Counted from the stretch's first letter, positions 33,801-42,588 are shown. The stretch is DNA of 64,000 nucleotides from Actinomadura coerulea (GCF_014208105.1 NZ_JACHMQ010000001.1:7068001-7132000); one strand, 5' to 3'. Program-made: numbers and translations. The notes: generated by a model from the sequence alone, not told the origin.

Positions 33801-34376
33801 ATGATTCGTCGTATCGCCATGCTCCACACCCACAGGGCCGTCGTCGTCCACGGCGGAGCCGCTGACGTGGTCATCGTCGTCGAAGACCGAGAGGAAATCG
33901 CGGTCGTCCTCGACTACAGCGGACGCGGACTCACGAAGGTGCCCGACCGCGCCTTCCTGTTCCCCGATGTCCACGTCGACACCGTGGAGGGCCGTCATCG
34001 ACGCGGCCTGTCGCGGATCAAGAGTGTCACCGTCCGGCTACCGCTCAGCGTCCGCCAGATGGACGCGACCAGCGGAGGCGCCATCACCGTCACCGGCCCC
34101 GCGGATTGGGTGCACCTGGACGGTCGCAAGGGCATCAAGATCGAAGAACTCACCTTCGGCGCCCTCACCTCCCGGTTCGGCCCGATCGATGTGGGCAGGG
34201 CCACCGGCAAGGTCCACCTGTACACCCATGGCGGGAAGGCCACCCTCCGGGCGGACAATCCCACCCAACTCCTGATCAGCACTGGGGGCGGGGATGTCGA
34301 GGTCTCCGGTCAGTGGGACGAGGACGCCCTGGACATACGTGAAGAGGGCGGGAAGGTGACCCTTCGCAAGGGGTGA
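33801..34376 (+). CDS. beta-rich hypothetical protein (191 aa)
   Basis: The ATG has AGGGAGA 7 nt upstream. The sequence is a succession of short strands with Gly/Asp turns (VTVRLPLSVRQMDATSGGAI, then ITVTGPADWVHLDGRKGIKI), like the right-handed beta or DUF4097-type adhesin-like domains, but without signal peptide. Unknown function. A strong terminator follows at 34433. Confidence 0.6.
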   Translation: MIRRIAMLHTHRAVVVHGGAADVVIVVEDREEIAVVLDYSGRGLTKVPDRAFLFPDVHVDTVEGRHRRGLSRIKSVTVRLPLSVRQMDATSGGAITVTGPADWVHLDGRKGIKIEELTFGALTSRFGPIDVGRATGKVHLYTHGGKATLRADNPTQLLISTGGGDVEVSGQWDEDALDIREEGGKVTLRKG

Positions 34377-34432
34377 TCCATCCGCCACCTACACGATCAG
34401 GGGTTCCAGCACTGGCTGTGCCTTCGAGCAAG

Positions 34433-34468
34433 CAAGGGCCCGGCATCACCGGGCCCTTGTTGTTTCCC
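34433..34468 (+). terminator. intrinsic terminator
   Basis: CAAGGGCCCGG, 5-nt loop CATCA, CCGGGCCCTTG, then TTGTTT. Perfect 11-bp stem with U-rich tail, 56 nt after the upstream stop. Confidence 0.85.
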
Positions 34469-34557
34469 GCTATCGAGGATCGCTGTTTCCGAGAGGGGCG
34501 TCTTCGCGCACGCCGGTCATTGCTGGGGAGGGCCGTCGAACGTGAGCGGCGAGGCTT

Positions 34558-36306
34558 TCAATCCGCCTTGTCGATGCGTATGAGGGCCTGGCGGGCGCGG
34601 TCCGCCATGTCGCCCTCGCCTGCGGCGTAGTCGCGGAGGATCGGGAGCGCGGGGCGGGCCGCGTCACCCATCAGGCTGAGGTCGTACAGCGCGCGCACCG
34701 GGTCGTCGGGTATTTGCTCGATCAGTACGGGCAGCGCTTCGTCGGCGTCGCGGGTGGTGTTCCAGAGTGCGAAGGCCGCGGCTGCGCGGGCGGGTTCGGC
34801 GGGGGCGTCGCGCAAGTCGCGCAGGGCTGGGACGGCTGCACGGGCCCGGTGGCCGAGTTCGCCTAGCCGGTCGCAGGCGTTGACGTCGAAGCGCCAGCCG
34901 TGGCGTCCAGCCTTGCGGCCGAACTGGTGGCGTCGCTCCAGGATGTTCAGCAGCAGGCCGACGACCTCTTCGTCAGCCGGTTCGCCGAGGCCCATCAGCG
35001 CGCGGACGGCGGCGAGGCCGGTCTCCGGGTCCGGGCCCGACGCGACCTGCCGGAGGACGCTCAGCGCCTGTTCGTCGGTCAGACCCCATCTGCGCAGGAA
35101 CACGCAGCACGCGGCGGCGGTCTCAAGCTCGTTGCTGTCGGGGGCGGGGACGTCGAGGCGCGGGGCCAGCCCCTTCAGGATGGCGGTGACCTCGGGGACG
35201 GCCTGTTGCCCATCGGGCCATTTCTTGGTCCACGACAGTAGGGCCCTGGCCTCGACGGCAGAGGGAGACGCGGTGAGCCGCGCTCGGACCTGTGGCCAAA
35301 GGTGCTCGGCCAGCGCCGATGCCGCACGGAACCGGTGCTGGAGCTGGAGGTCCAACGTCCCATGGCGGATCAGCTGCTGGAGCGGGGGGACGCATCGAGG
35401 GTCGCCGCGCGGGGTCAGTGCGATGAGGGCCTTCTCCGACAACTCGGAGTCGCTCAGGGAGGCCGCCAGGGCATCGGCGTATGCGTCATGAGACGGCAGA
35501 TAGTTCGTGGTCGCGGCCGCTCGCCGGACGGCGGGGTCTGGGTGGCGGAGCAGGGACGCGACGGCGGGGGCGTGTTCTGGGAACCGCTGGTACAGGCGGT
35601 CTGCGGCTTTGACCAGGATTCCGGCCGTCGCTGCGTCCAGCCGGCCGGTCCGCAACCGCGCCAGCATCCGGGTCAGCCAGCGGGAGCGCAGGTCGGGCGT
35701 GGGGTGAAGCCAGTCGTCGACGGTCTCGACGGCGCCGGACGGCGGGAAGCCGGCCCATTCGGGGTCGGCCCAGGCCAGTTCGGTCAGGGCCGATCCGGCC
35801 TCACCGTCGCAGTGGGCGAGTGCGTCGAGCACCGTGTCGTCCACCGCTTCGGGTTTGTGCAGCAACAGGCCTAGCGCGGCGCCCAGCGCGTCGGATGGTT
35901 CGCGATTCAGGTGGCGGCGCAGGTAGTCATGGGTCTGGGGATACCGGCCGAGGGCCAGGAGCAGCGCGAGTCTGGTCGGGGCGTCCGGCTCCCTCGCGAC
36001 GCTGGCGCGGATGCCGAAGACCGCATCGTCGGGCATGTCCAGGTAGGCGAGCGCGACGGCCAGGATTCGGCGGATCCGCACGTCCGGGTGGTCGAGCCGC
36101 TCCAGCAACGCGGTCGGCTCCGCGCTCGCGGAGGCGCGCAGCCGGTCGGCCCACTCGCCGAAGGAGAGCGGGGGTTCGGCTTCCACGTTCAGGTCGGCCA
36201 GCAGCGCCTCCAGCGCCGCGCCACTGCGCCGGCCGGGTTCGTCCAGGTCGACGTCGAAGTCCCGGTGGACGACCGCCTGCCAATCGAACCCGATCTTCCA
36301 TTCCAC
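34558..36306 (-). CDS. HEAT-repeat protein
   Basis: The 582-residue, almost entirely helical protein has repeated Leu/Ala-rich two-helix units of about 30-40 residues (LLERLDHPDVRIRRILAVAL, SLLRHPDPAVRRAAATTNYL, AVPALRDLRDAPAEPARAAA), the HEAT/PBS-lyase-like pattern. Such scaffolds bind proteins or nucleic acid. No catalytic residues seen. The start is the GTG of VEWKIGFDWQAVVHRDFDVD; no neighbour suggests a pathway. Confidence 0.8.
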   Translation of the reverse strand: MEWKIGFDWQAVVHRDFDVDLDEPGRRSGAALEALLADLNVEAEPPLSFGEWADRLRASASAEPTALLERLDHPDVRIRRILAVALAYLDMPDDAVFGIRASVAREPDAPTRLALLLALGRYPQTHDYLRRHLNREPSDALGAALGLLLHKPEAVDDTVLDALAHCDGEAGSALTELAWADPEWAGFPPSGAVETVDDWLHPTPDLRSRWLTRMLARLRTGRLDAATAGILVKAADRLYQRFPEHAPAVASLLRHPDPAVRRAAATTNYLPSHDAYADALAASLSDSELSEKALIALTPRGDPRCVPPLQQLIRHGTLDLQLQHRFRAASALAEHLWPQVRARLTASPSAVEARALLSWTKKWPDGQQAVPEVTAILKGLAPRLDVPAPDSNELETAAACCVFLRRWGLTDEQALSVLRQVASGPDPETGLAAVRALMGLGEPADEEVVGLLLNILERRHQFGRKAGRHGWRFDVNACDRLGELGHRARAAVPALRDLRDAPAEPARAAAAFALWNTTRDADEALPVLIEQIPDDPVRALYDLSLMGDAARPALPILRDYAAGEGDMADRARQALIRIDKAD

Positions 36307-36473
36307 GCGCGCACTCTAGCTGGCCGAGTCCACACCTGGACGGTGCACCGGCCGACCAGCGGCGCCAGGTAATCAGGATGCATCCGCCGCCGAAGACGCA
36401 TTACGCGAATGACTGCCTACACCGGTTGAGCGCAGAGGCAATTTCAGGCTCCGGTGGTGGTGTGGACGCTCAG

Positions 36474-36479
36474 TACGCT
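36474..36479 (+). promoter_or_regulatory. leaderless -10 element (TACGCT)
   Basis: TACGCT ends 6 nt before the ATG of the metallophosphoesterase gene; no ribosome site is present. Confidence 0.5.
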
Positions 36480-36485
36480 TCTGTC

Positions 36486-37151
36486 ATGCGAATTGTCGCG
36501 GTCGCCGATACGCACACCTATCATCGCGAGCTCGCTGTCCCCGAGGGGGATGTCTTCGTGCACGCCGGTGACCTGTGCCGGCGCGGTAAGGACCTCAGAG
36601 AACTCGAGGACGCCGCAGACTGGATGTATGCCCTGCCGCACCAGACGAAGGTGGTCGTCGCGGGCAACCACGACTGGATGTTCCTGGACGATCCGGGGCG
36701 GGCCCGTGCCGTCTTGGCCGATCGCGGCATCCGCTATCTGGAGGACAGCGGGACGGAGATCTGCGGCGTCACGTTCTGGGGAAGTCCCTGGCAGCCGGAG
36801 TTCAACCAGTGGGCGTTCAATCTCCCCCGGGGTCGTCCCCTCGCGGAGAAGTGGGCTCTGATTCCGGACGGCGTCGACGTCCTGGTCACTCATGGGCCTC
36901 CGCTCGGGATCGGTGACGCGAACGCCTACCCCGGACGCCACGGTTGCGAGGACCTGCTGGCCCGGGTACGGCAGGTTCGTCCCAAGCTGCACCTGTTCGG
37001 TCACATTCACCAGGACGGGGGGCTCTGGCGCCACGGGGAGACGACTTTCGCCAACGTCACCACATGGGAATGCGAGCGCGGCGCCACCGTTGTCCGTCTG
37101 GAGACCTCGGGGGCCGTGGGCGAGATCGTGCCGCCGGCGCGAACCCCCTGA
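36486..37151 (+). CDS. calcineurin-like metallophosphoesterase
   Basis: The 221-residue protein has all dinuclear metal motifs: D8-x-H10 (VADTHTYH), HAGD (D29), GNHDW (N61, H62), THGPP and GHIHQD. Small stand-alone members hydrolyse phosphodiesters or phosphomonoesters; the substrate is unknown. WGSPWQPEFNQWAFNLPRG is a family-typical loop of the DUF-like UDG/MPE subgroup. Cytosolic (no signal). Its stop lies 28 nt from the convergent P-loop gene. Confidence 0.9.
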   Translation: MRIVAVADTHTYHRELAVPEGDVFVHAGDLCRRGKDLRELEDAADWMYALPHQTKVVVAGNHDWMFLDDPGRARAVLADRGIRYLEDSGTEICGVTFWGSPWQPEFNQWAFNLPRGRPLAEKWALIPDGVDVLVTHGPPLGIGDANAYPGRHGCEDLLARVRQVRPKLHLFGHIHQDGGLWRHGETTFANVTTWECERGATVVRLETSGAVGEIVPPARTP

Positions 37152-37179
37152 ACCCCCCCTTGACCACCTGGGCGGCCGG

Positions 37180-37872
37180 TCAGGCTTTGCGGTCCTCGGC
37201 GGGCGGGAGATAGGGGCGGAAGTGGTCGGCGACGAGGGCGGCGACGGCGTCGGCGTCGCGGGTGCCGTCGACTTCGATCACGCGGATGCCCAGGCGCCGG
37301 GCGGAGCGGACCGCGTCTTCGGCGACGAGGCGGTCTCGTTCGAGGCGGTTGCGCTGGGCCCGGGTGGGGTCGCTGAGGTCGTGTCCGACGCCGGCGGCCC
37401 GGGGGAGTTCGCGCAGTTGCCGGTCGCGGAACGCTTCGGTGGGCACCATGACGACCATCCGCCGGGGCGAGTCGATGATCGGCGCGACCAGTTCGGGGCG
37501 CAGGCCCCAGCCTTCGGCGAGGACGGGACGTCCCGAGACGAGGGCGCGCAGGTCGTCCAGGGCCCATTCGAAGCGGACGGGGAAGCCGGCGAGCGTTTCG
37601 GCGGCCATGTCCTGCGGGGCGGTATCCACCCAGGTGGCCTCGGGGTCGGGGCCGGCCGGCGAGTGGCCGAGCTTGATCCGGCGGGCGATCCGGCGGTCGT
37701 TGTGGCCGCGGGCGTCGTGGAAGTCGTAGCTGTAGGCGGTCAACCCGTAGCGGTCGGCCAGCAGCCGGGCAACGGTGGACTTTCCGGCCCATTGCCCGCC
37801 TCCGATCCACAGGACCCGGCGAAGCGTGCCGTAGGGATCCCAGACTTGGCCGTCGGTGGCGCGCTCGGTCAC
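37180..37872 (-). CDS. P-loop NTPase, kinase-like
   Basis: The 230 residues carry Walker A GGGQWAGKST near the N-terminus, then YSYDFHDARGHNDRRIARRI (possible lid or substrate segment), RPVLAEGWGLRPELV and VVMVPTEAFRDRQL. This resembles small-molecule kinases of the AAA_33/cytidylate kinase-like type. GTG start with AAGGAGCC 5 nt upstream; a longer reading frame upstream lacks a site. Substrate unknown. Confidence 0.75.
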   Translation of the reverse strand: MTERATDGQVWDPYGTLRRVLWIGGGQWAGKSTVARLLADRYGLTAYSYDFHDARGHNDRRIARRIKLGHSPAGPDPEATWVDTAPQDMAAETLAGFPVRFEWALDDLRALVSGRPVLAEGWGLRPELVAPIIDSPRRMVVMVPTEAFRDRQLRELPRAAGVGHDLSDPTRAQRNRLERDRLVAEDAVRSARRLGIRVIEVDGTRDADAVAALVADHFRPYLPPAEDRKA

Positions 37873-38145
37873 AGGGCTCCTTGTCGGGTGCGGCTGATGC
37901 GTGCGGCACGCTGCGGACGCGAGACGGACGGAATCCCGGCCCGATCCGGGCCGGAGATCATTCCAGGCCGTCGCCGCGTCCTCCCGCGTCCGGGTGACTC
38001 GATGTAACCAGATGTCCCGGTTCGATGGCACCGCCACGGGGCGACCGGGTCCGGCGGCGTTGAGTAGAAGCTGCCGGACGGCTGAGTACGAGTACCCAGG
38101 CGCCGGCGCGATGGCCTCGGCAAAGTGGCGCCCGAGGTGATGTCA

Positions 38146-39927
38146 ATGACCATGAACCAGCAATCCCCGGGACCGGCCGCCGCCGGGCCACTCGTCGCGC
38201 CGGTCGTCGACGAGCTGGAGATCCGCATGTCGTCCGAAGCGGACCGTGAGTGGATCGGCCGTCTCCGGCACGAGGTCTACGCGAGGGAACTCGGCCAGCA
38301 CGCCCCCACCGCCACCGGTCTGCTGACCGATGACCTCGACGGGAGCAACGTCTACATCGTGGCGGTCCGCCGCGGGGAACCGGCCGGGTTCATCAGCGTG
38401 ACGCCTCCGTGGGCGGGTCGCTTCTCGATCGACAGGCACCTGCGGAGGGACGAGCATCCGGCGCTGGACGAGGACGGCCTGTTCGAGATCCGGATCCTGG
38501 CCGTGGATCCGGGCCTGCGGGGCGGGATGATCGGCAGGCTGCTGATGTACGCGGCGCTTCGCTGGGTGGCGGGGCAGGGGGGCCGCGGCATCGTGGCCCT
38601 GGGCCGGATCGAGCTGCTGCCGATGTACCTGGCGCTCGGGCTCGCGTCCACCGGCGCGGCGGTGCGCTCTGGGGCCGTCGAGTTCCAGCTTCTGACCGGC
38701 GACGTCGCCGAGCTCACCGGCCGGACCGCGCGACGGCACGAGCCGCTGCTGCGCGATCTGGGACGGACGCTGCGGTGGGGGCTTGAGGTCCCGTTCCTGC
38801 CCGTGGACGATTCCTGCTCCCACGGCGGTGCGTCCGTCGAGGCGCTGGGACGGGGATTCGAGACCCTGGACGCGAGCGGCGACGTGGTTCCCGCCGACGT
38901 GCTCGACGCCTGGTTTCCGCCGGCTCCCGCCGCGGTCGCCGCCCTGACCCGCGGGCTGGACTGGATCTCCCGGACGTCTCCGCCGGTGCGGGCGGACGGG
39001 CTCATCGAGGAGATCGCGCGCCGGCGGGGCCTGCCCGAGGACGTCCTGGCCGTCGGCGCGGGCTCCTCTGACCTGATCTTCCGCGCGTTCCGCGGCTGGC
39101 TGGACGCGTCCAGCCGGGTGCTGCTGATCGACCCCTCCTACGGTGAGTACGCGCATGTCGTCGAGCGGGTGATCGGCTGCCGGGCCGACCGGTTCCCGCT
39201 GCACCGCGCGGAGGGGTGGCGGATAGACCCGGAACGGCTCGCCCGCGTCCTGCGGAAACGCTACGACCTTGTGGTCATCGTCAACCCCAACAACCCGACC
39301 GGCGTCCATCTCGACGCGGCCCGGCTGCGGGAGGTGCTGGAGAGCGCGCCGGACGGGACCCGGTTCTGGATCGACGAGACGTACGCCGGTTACGTCGGCG
39401 CGGAGCAGACGCTGGAGCCTTACGCGGCAGAGGCCGACAATGTGGTCGTCAGCACATCGCTGTCGAAGATGTACGCCCTGTCGGGCCTGCGGGCGGCCTA
39501 CCTGACCGCGCCTCCGCCCATCGCGGCGGACCTGCGCCGCTGGACCCCGCCGTGGGCGGTGAGCCTGCCCGCCCAGATCGCCGCGGTGAGCGCGCTGCGG
39601 GATCCCGCCTACTACGCCTCCAGGTGGGCCCAGACGGCGGTACTGCGCGGCGAGCTGGCCGCGGCGCTCACTGAGATCGACGAGAACCTTGCCGTTCACG
39701 AGTCGGTGGCGAACTTCGTCCTGCTCACCTTGCCCAAGGGCGGGCTCACGGCGTCCCGGCTCGTCGACCGGTGCCGGCGGCGGGGCGTGTTCCTGCGCGA
39801 CCTGTCGCCGATGTCGTCGGCGTTCGAGGGCAGGACGGTGCGGATCGCGGTACGTGACGCCGCGGCTAACGCCCGCGTGGCGGTCACCGTCGCCGAGGCT
39901 CTGCGCGCCCCGCTCGGCATGGCGTGA
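38146..39927 (+). CDS. fusion of GNAT-type acyltransferase and PLP-dependent aminotransferase
   Basis: The 593-residue protein has two domains. Residues about 25-190 form a GNAT-like fold (FEIRILAVDPGLRGGMIGRL gives the acetyl-CoA-binding turn). Residues about 225-590 are a fold-type I PLP enzyme close to histidinol-phosphate aminotransferase/CobD: AVGAGSSDLIFRAF, PNNPTGVHLD, DETYAGY, and Schiff-base K441 in STSLSKMYALSGLRAAY. The fusion suggests an enzyme that makes an N-acylated amine or amino acid. The ATG at 38146 has GAGGTGA 6-8 nt upstream. GTGA overlap with the next gene. Confidence 0.82.
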   Translation: MTMNQQSPGPAAAGPLVAPVVDELEIRMSSEADREWIGRLRHEVYARELGQHAPTATGLLTDDLDGSNVYIVAVRRGEPAGFISVTPPWAGRFSIDRHLRRDEHPALDEDGLFEIRILAVDPGLRGGMIGRLLMYAALRWVAGQGGRGIVALGRIELLPMYLALGLASTGAAVRSGAVEFQLLTGDVAELTGRTARRHEPLLRDLGRTLRWGLEVPFLPVDDSCSHGGASVEALGRGFETLDASGDVVPADVLDAWFPPAPAAVAALTRGLDWISRTSPPVRADGLIEEIARRRGLPEDVLAVGAGSSDLIFRAFRGWLDASSRVLLIDPSYGEYAHVVERVIGCRADRFPLHRAEGWRIDPERLARVLRKRYDLVVIVNPNNPTGVHLDAARLREVLESAPDGTRFWIDETYAGYVGAEQTLEPYAAEADNVVVSTSLSKMYALSGLRAAYLTAPPPIAADLRRWTPPWAVSLPAQIAAVSALRDPAYYASRWAQTAVLRGELAAALTEIDENLAVHESVANFVLLTLPKGGLTASRLVDRCRRRGVFLRDLSPMSSAFEGRTVRIAVRDAAANARVAVTVAEALRAPLGMA

Positions 39928-40727
39928 GCGGGGTCGCGGATCCGCTCCCTTACCTCGCCGGTGCGCTGCTCGTCGGGGGCATCGCGGTGGTGCTGTCCGG
40001 ACGGCGGGAGTACATGCTCCGTTGGTGCGCCTGGGCGGTGGGCGTGCCCGTCGTGGTCGTCGCCCTGTCCATGGGCCCCGGTGGCGCGGCCGTCCTCGCC
40101 GCATCGGCGGGAGTGGCGTGCGCCCTTGAATACGGCGGCTTGACCGGCCTTCCGCGGACGGACCGCGCGGTGCTCGCCGTCGTCGTGCCCGTGGCGCCTG
40201 TGGCGGCCTGGGCGGCGCCCGCTCAGCTGCCCCAGGTTCTCGCCCTCACCCTCGCGGCCGTCGCCCTGGTGCCGGTGCTGGCCGGAGACGCGGCCGGCGG
40301 CCTCTCCAGGCTGTGCTTCGGGGTGCTGGGAGTGGTCTGGTTCGCGCCGCTGGCCGGGGTGGTCCTGCTCGGACGGGAGAGCCTGGCGTTGTTCGCCGCG
40401 GTGTCGATCGCCGACATCACCGCCTCCTTGGCCGGCCGGTCCCTCGGTGGGCCGCTCCTGTCCCCGCTGTCGCCGTCCAAGCATTGGAGCGGCCTGCTCG
40501 CGGGGACGGTCACGGGCCTGGGCACACTGGCCGTGCTCGGTGCGTTCACACCCGCCTGGGCCGTCGCGGTGGCGCTCGGCGCCCCGCTCGGGGATCTGCT
40601 GGAGTCGATGGTCAAGCGGGGGGTCGAGGCCAAGGACTCCGGCTCATGGCTGGCGGGCGCCGGCGGCCTCCTCGACAGGCTCGACTCTCTCCTCCTCGCG
40701 CTCGTGCTCGCCCTGGCGCTCGGCTGA
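39924..40727 (+). CDS. CdsA-like phosphatidate cytidylyltransferase family membrane protein
   Basis: The 267-residue protein has about eight membrane helices. The C-terminal CdsA signature is recognisable: SMVKRGVEAKDSG, then GAGGLLDRLDS. In CdsA the second part normally reads HGG-x-x-DR-x-D; here the His is Ala, while both Asp residues and KR/KD remain. Normal CdsA makes CDP-diacylglycerol from phosphatidate and CTP. Translational coupling to the acyltransferase-aminotransferase gene suggests a dedicated lipid pathway rather than the housekeeping enzyme. Confidence 0.8.
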   Translation: MSGVADPLPYLAGALLVGGIAVVLSGRREYMLRWCAWAVGVPVVVVALSMGPGGAAVLAASAGVACALEYGGLTGLPRTDRAVLAVVVPVAPVAAWAAPAQLPQVLALTLAAVALVPVLAGDAAGGLSRLCFGVLGVVWFAPLAGVVLLGRESLALFAAVSIADITASLAGRSLGGPLLSPLSPSKHWSGLLAGTVTGLGTLAVLGAFTPAWAVAVALGAPLGDLLESMVKRGVEAKDSGSWLAGAGGLLDRLDSLLLALVLALALG

Positions 40728-40819
40728 CGACCGCCCGGCCCCGCTTTGGGGCCCCGTGGTGGTTCGTTTTCCGAGTGTTGCTCAGCGCACAGTGCACCGC
40801 GGGTTGTTACCGGCCCCCG

Positions 40820-40865
40820 ATCCGATTACCGTGCATGTCTGAACGATCACTCTATGTAATCGGAT
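40820..40865. promoter_or_regulatory. 10-bp perfect inverted repeat before the HbpS-like gene
   Basis: ATCCGATTAC (40820-40829) and GTAATCGGAT (40856-40865) are exact reverse complements separated by 26 nt, 19 nt before the ATG. Either a regulator site or a leader hairpin that ends just before the ribosome site. Confidence 0.55.
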
Positions 40866-40884
40866 GCTGGGGAATCGGGGAGAC

Positions 40885-41442
40885 ATGTCGATCAGACATT
40901 TCGTCGGCGGCGCCGTCGCGCTGGCCGCGGTCGCGGCCGGGACCTTCGGAGGTGCGGGGACGGCGTCGGCCGCGGCGCCGGCAGCCGCCATCACCGTCCA
41001 CGGCGGGCACGGCGGGCACGGCGGGCACGGCGGGCACGGCAAGGCCACGGCACCGGAACGGGTCCTGTCCGACAGTGCGCTCGTCCGGGCGTCCAGGGCC
41101 CTGGTGCACTCGGCGCGGCGGCACGGGAACCAGCACGTGACGATGGTCATCATGGAACGGGCCGGCACCATCCGGCTCGTGGTCCGCACTCGCAAGGCGG
41201 GCCCGCAGACCTACGAGTCCGCCAAGCGCAAGGCCTACACCGCCGTGGCGTTCGGCCAGCCCACGAGCGCCCTGACCGGAAACGAAACGATCAAGCAGAT
41301 CCCCGGCACTCTGGTGCTGCCCGGCGGCGTCCCCGTCAAGTACAGGGGCTTCCCCATCGCCGGCATCGGCGTCGGCGGCGCACCCGACGGCAGGATCGAC
41401 GAGGCCATCGCCAACGACGTCCTCGCGGCCATCGGCCGCTGA
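40885..41442 (+). CDS. secreted HbpS/GlcG-like heme-binding protein with His-Gly repeat
   Basis: The 185 residues comprise a cleavable signal peptide (about 1-32, cleavage near ASA), then HGGHGGHGGHGGHG (codons in 40999-41040), and a GlcG/DUF336 domain: ALVHSARRHGNQHVTMVIME, SAKRKAYTAVAFGQPTS and the ending YRGFPIAGIGVGG with IDEAIANDVLAAI. In Streptomyces HbpS binds heme and signals iron/redox stress through SenSR. The added His repeat should bind metal (Ni, Zn, Cu). GGGGAG lies 4-9 nt before the ATG. No two-component genes adjoin. Confidence 0.85.
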   Translation: MSIRHFVGGAVALAAVAAGTFGGAGTASAAAPAAAITVHGGHGGHGGHGGHGKATAPERVLSDSALVRASRALVHSARRHGNQHVTMVIMERAGTIRLVVRTRKAGPQTYESAKRKAYTAVAFGQPTSALTGNETIKQIPGTLVLPGGVPVKYRGFPIAGIGVGGAPDGRIDEAIANDVLAAIGR

Positions 41443-41459
41443 CCCGGGTAAACCGATAA

Positions 41460-41479
41460 AGCGGCCCCGGGGGGCCGCT
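41460..41479 (+). terminator. hairpin terminator
   Basis: AGCGGCCCC GG GGGGCCGCT, a nearly loopless 9-bp inverted repeat 17 nt after the HbpS-like stop, followed by CTTGG. It lies between convergent genes and could serve both. Confidence 0.6.
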
Positions 41480-41518
41480 CTTGGATCGGATCGGGGCTCG
41501 GCGGGAGCCCCGATGGCT

Positions 41519-41890
41519 CTACTTCGAGTCGCGAGGTGTCGCGAACACGAAGTGCTTGAAGAGCAGCCACAGCACGATGACGAGGCCGGTGCCACCGAAG
41601 CCGGTGACGATGTGGGACAGCCCACTGTCTCCGCCGCTGCCGAAGATGGCCAGCATGACGAAGGACGTGAGCACGATGCTGCCGGTGAGGGGGCGCTTCA
41701 CGGAGTCGGTCCCCGAGTGGCTGGTCCAGGAGCGCCGGTTGAGCACGTAGCCGCCGACGACCAGGCCGCCACCGATGGCGATGCAGATGAAGTCGGCCCC
41801 GTCGTTGAGAAGGAAGGTGACGAGGACGAAGAAGAGGGCGATGACGGCCGTGACGAGGGTCGCGGTGTCGTTGTCGCGGTTGATGCGCAT
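41519..41890 (-). CDS. four-helix small membrane protein (123 aa)
   Basis: The ATG is preceded by AAAGGAAAG. Four hydrophobic helices (TLVTAVIALFFVLVTFLL; FICIAIGGGLVVGGYVL; SIVLTSFVMLAIF; VIVLWLLFKHFVFA) with short loops. No recognised family. The upstream 367 nt hold no gene except the short one at 42258. Confidence 0.65.
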   Translation of the reverse strand: MRINRDNDTATLVTAVIALFFVLVTFLLNDGADFICIAIGGGLVVGGYVLNRRSWTSHSGTDSVKRPLTGSIVLTSFVMLAIFGSGGDSGLSHIVTGFGGTGLVIVLWLLFKHFVFATPRDSK

Positions 41891-42205
41891 GAATTCTTTC
41901 CTTTGTGAGAGGCCGCGCTGAGTGCGGCCGCGAATGATTGGGGTTGTCGGAATAAGTTCGTGCCGAGCACGCCTGCGGTTCTGACCGTCCCCAAGGCGGC
42001 CCGCTGCGCAAGCTTCTGGTGCGGACCGGTCACCCCCCAAGGGCGCGGAGGTGGTCTCGCCGAACCGGTCGGCGAGACTTCTGGCTCGCCGTCCGTTCGC
42101 TTAGGGGATGCCCGGGCGCGTGGGGCGGAGGGAGCGCATGGGCTGATCCGGCCGGCGCCGCTGCTCGTCGGGGTGGGGCGCCGTTATCGCAGGGCGTGAA
42201 CAAAA
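41891..42205. other. intergenic stretch, no gene supported
   Basis: About 315 nt. It contains one GCGGCCGC octamer (41924-41931) but no supportable gene or RNA on either strand. Confidence 0.4.
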
Positions 42206-42236
42206 CCGGCTCCCCGCGCAGCGCGCGGGGAGCCGG
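42206..42236 (-). terminator. strong intrinsic terminator of the 43-aa gene
   Basis: A perfect 14-bp stem CCGGCTCCCCGCGC / GCGCGGGGAGCCGG with a 3-nt loop; on the minus strand it is followed by TTTTG. It lies 21 nt after the stop at 42258. Confidence 0.88.
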
Positions 42237-42257
42237 TAGTCCAGTTAGAAAGGTGGG

Positions 42258-42389
42258 TCAGCTTTTCGCAGCGTCCCTCGCCTTCTCGGCCTCTTCCTTG
42301 GTGTCGTGAGGCCCGGAGATCGGTTTGTCGGTGCCGATTTCCAGCACCCACCACTTTCTTTTCCCGCGTTTGCGGACATGAGTCGCCAC
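42258..42389 (-). CDS. very small basic protein (43 aa)
   Basis: GTG start with GGGAGG 6 nt upstream; a perfect terminator follows. The peptide (ATHVRKRGKRKWWVLEIG, then PISGPHDTKEEAEKARDAAK) has a basic beta-like start and a charged helix. It looks like a phage-Arm/AP2-type or small RNA-binding domain, but too short to assign. Start signal, terminator and codon bias together argue it is expressed. Confidence 0.65.
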   Translation of the reverse strand: MATHVRKRGKRKWWVLEIGTDKPISGPHDTKEEAEKARDAAKS

Positions 42390-42588
42390 GTGGTCCTCCC
42401 TTGCTTTGCGTCACCGCCCGCGCCTGGTGCGGACGGTCGGTTCCTTACCGTGTCGTTCTCGTGGCAGCGCGCAAGGAAAGCGGATCGGAGAGGTGAGGTG
42501 CTGCGGCGTGGGGAGGTGATACCGTCCGGCCGGGATCGGACGTCCCGGCCGGACGGCCGAGGGGGAGCGGGGGGCCAGTTCTAGATCG

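Noticed and set aside
36486..38037. RNA-repair or toxin-antitoxin pairing of the metallophosphoesterase with the convergent P-loop kinase-like gene
   Set aside because: The two are convergent, not cotranscribed, and lack ligase or toxin motifs.
38143..40104. Long open frame on the minus strand (653 codons), and similar ones at 47197-48762 and 55991-58024
   Set aside because: Shadows of GC-rich genes on the other strand: Arg/Pro/Gly-rich translations without domains, and real enzymes lie opposite.
40999..41040. Short tandem repeats (also 4090-4230, 50831-51031) as CRISPR-like arrays
   Set aside because: All are in-frame coding repeats without spacers; no CRISPR array or cas gene seen in the window.
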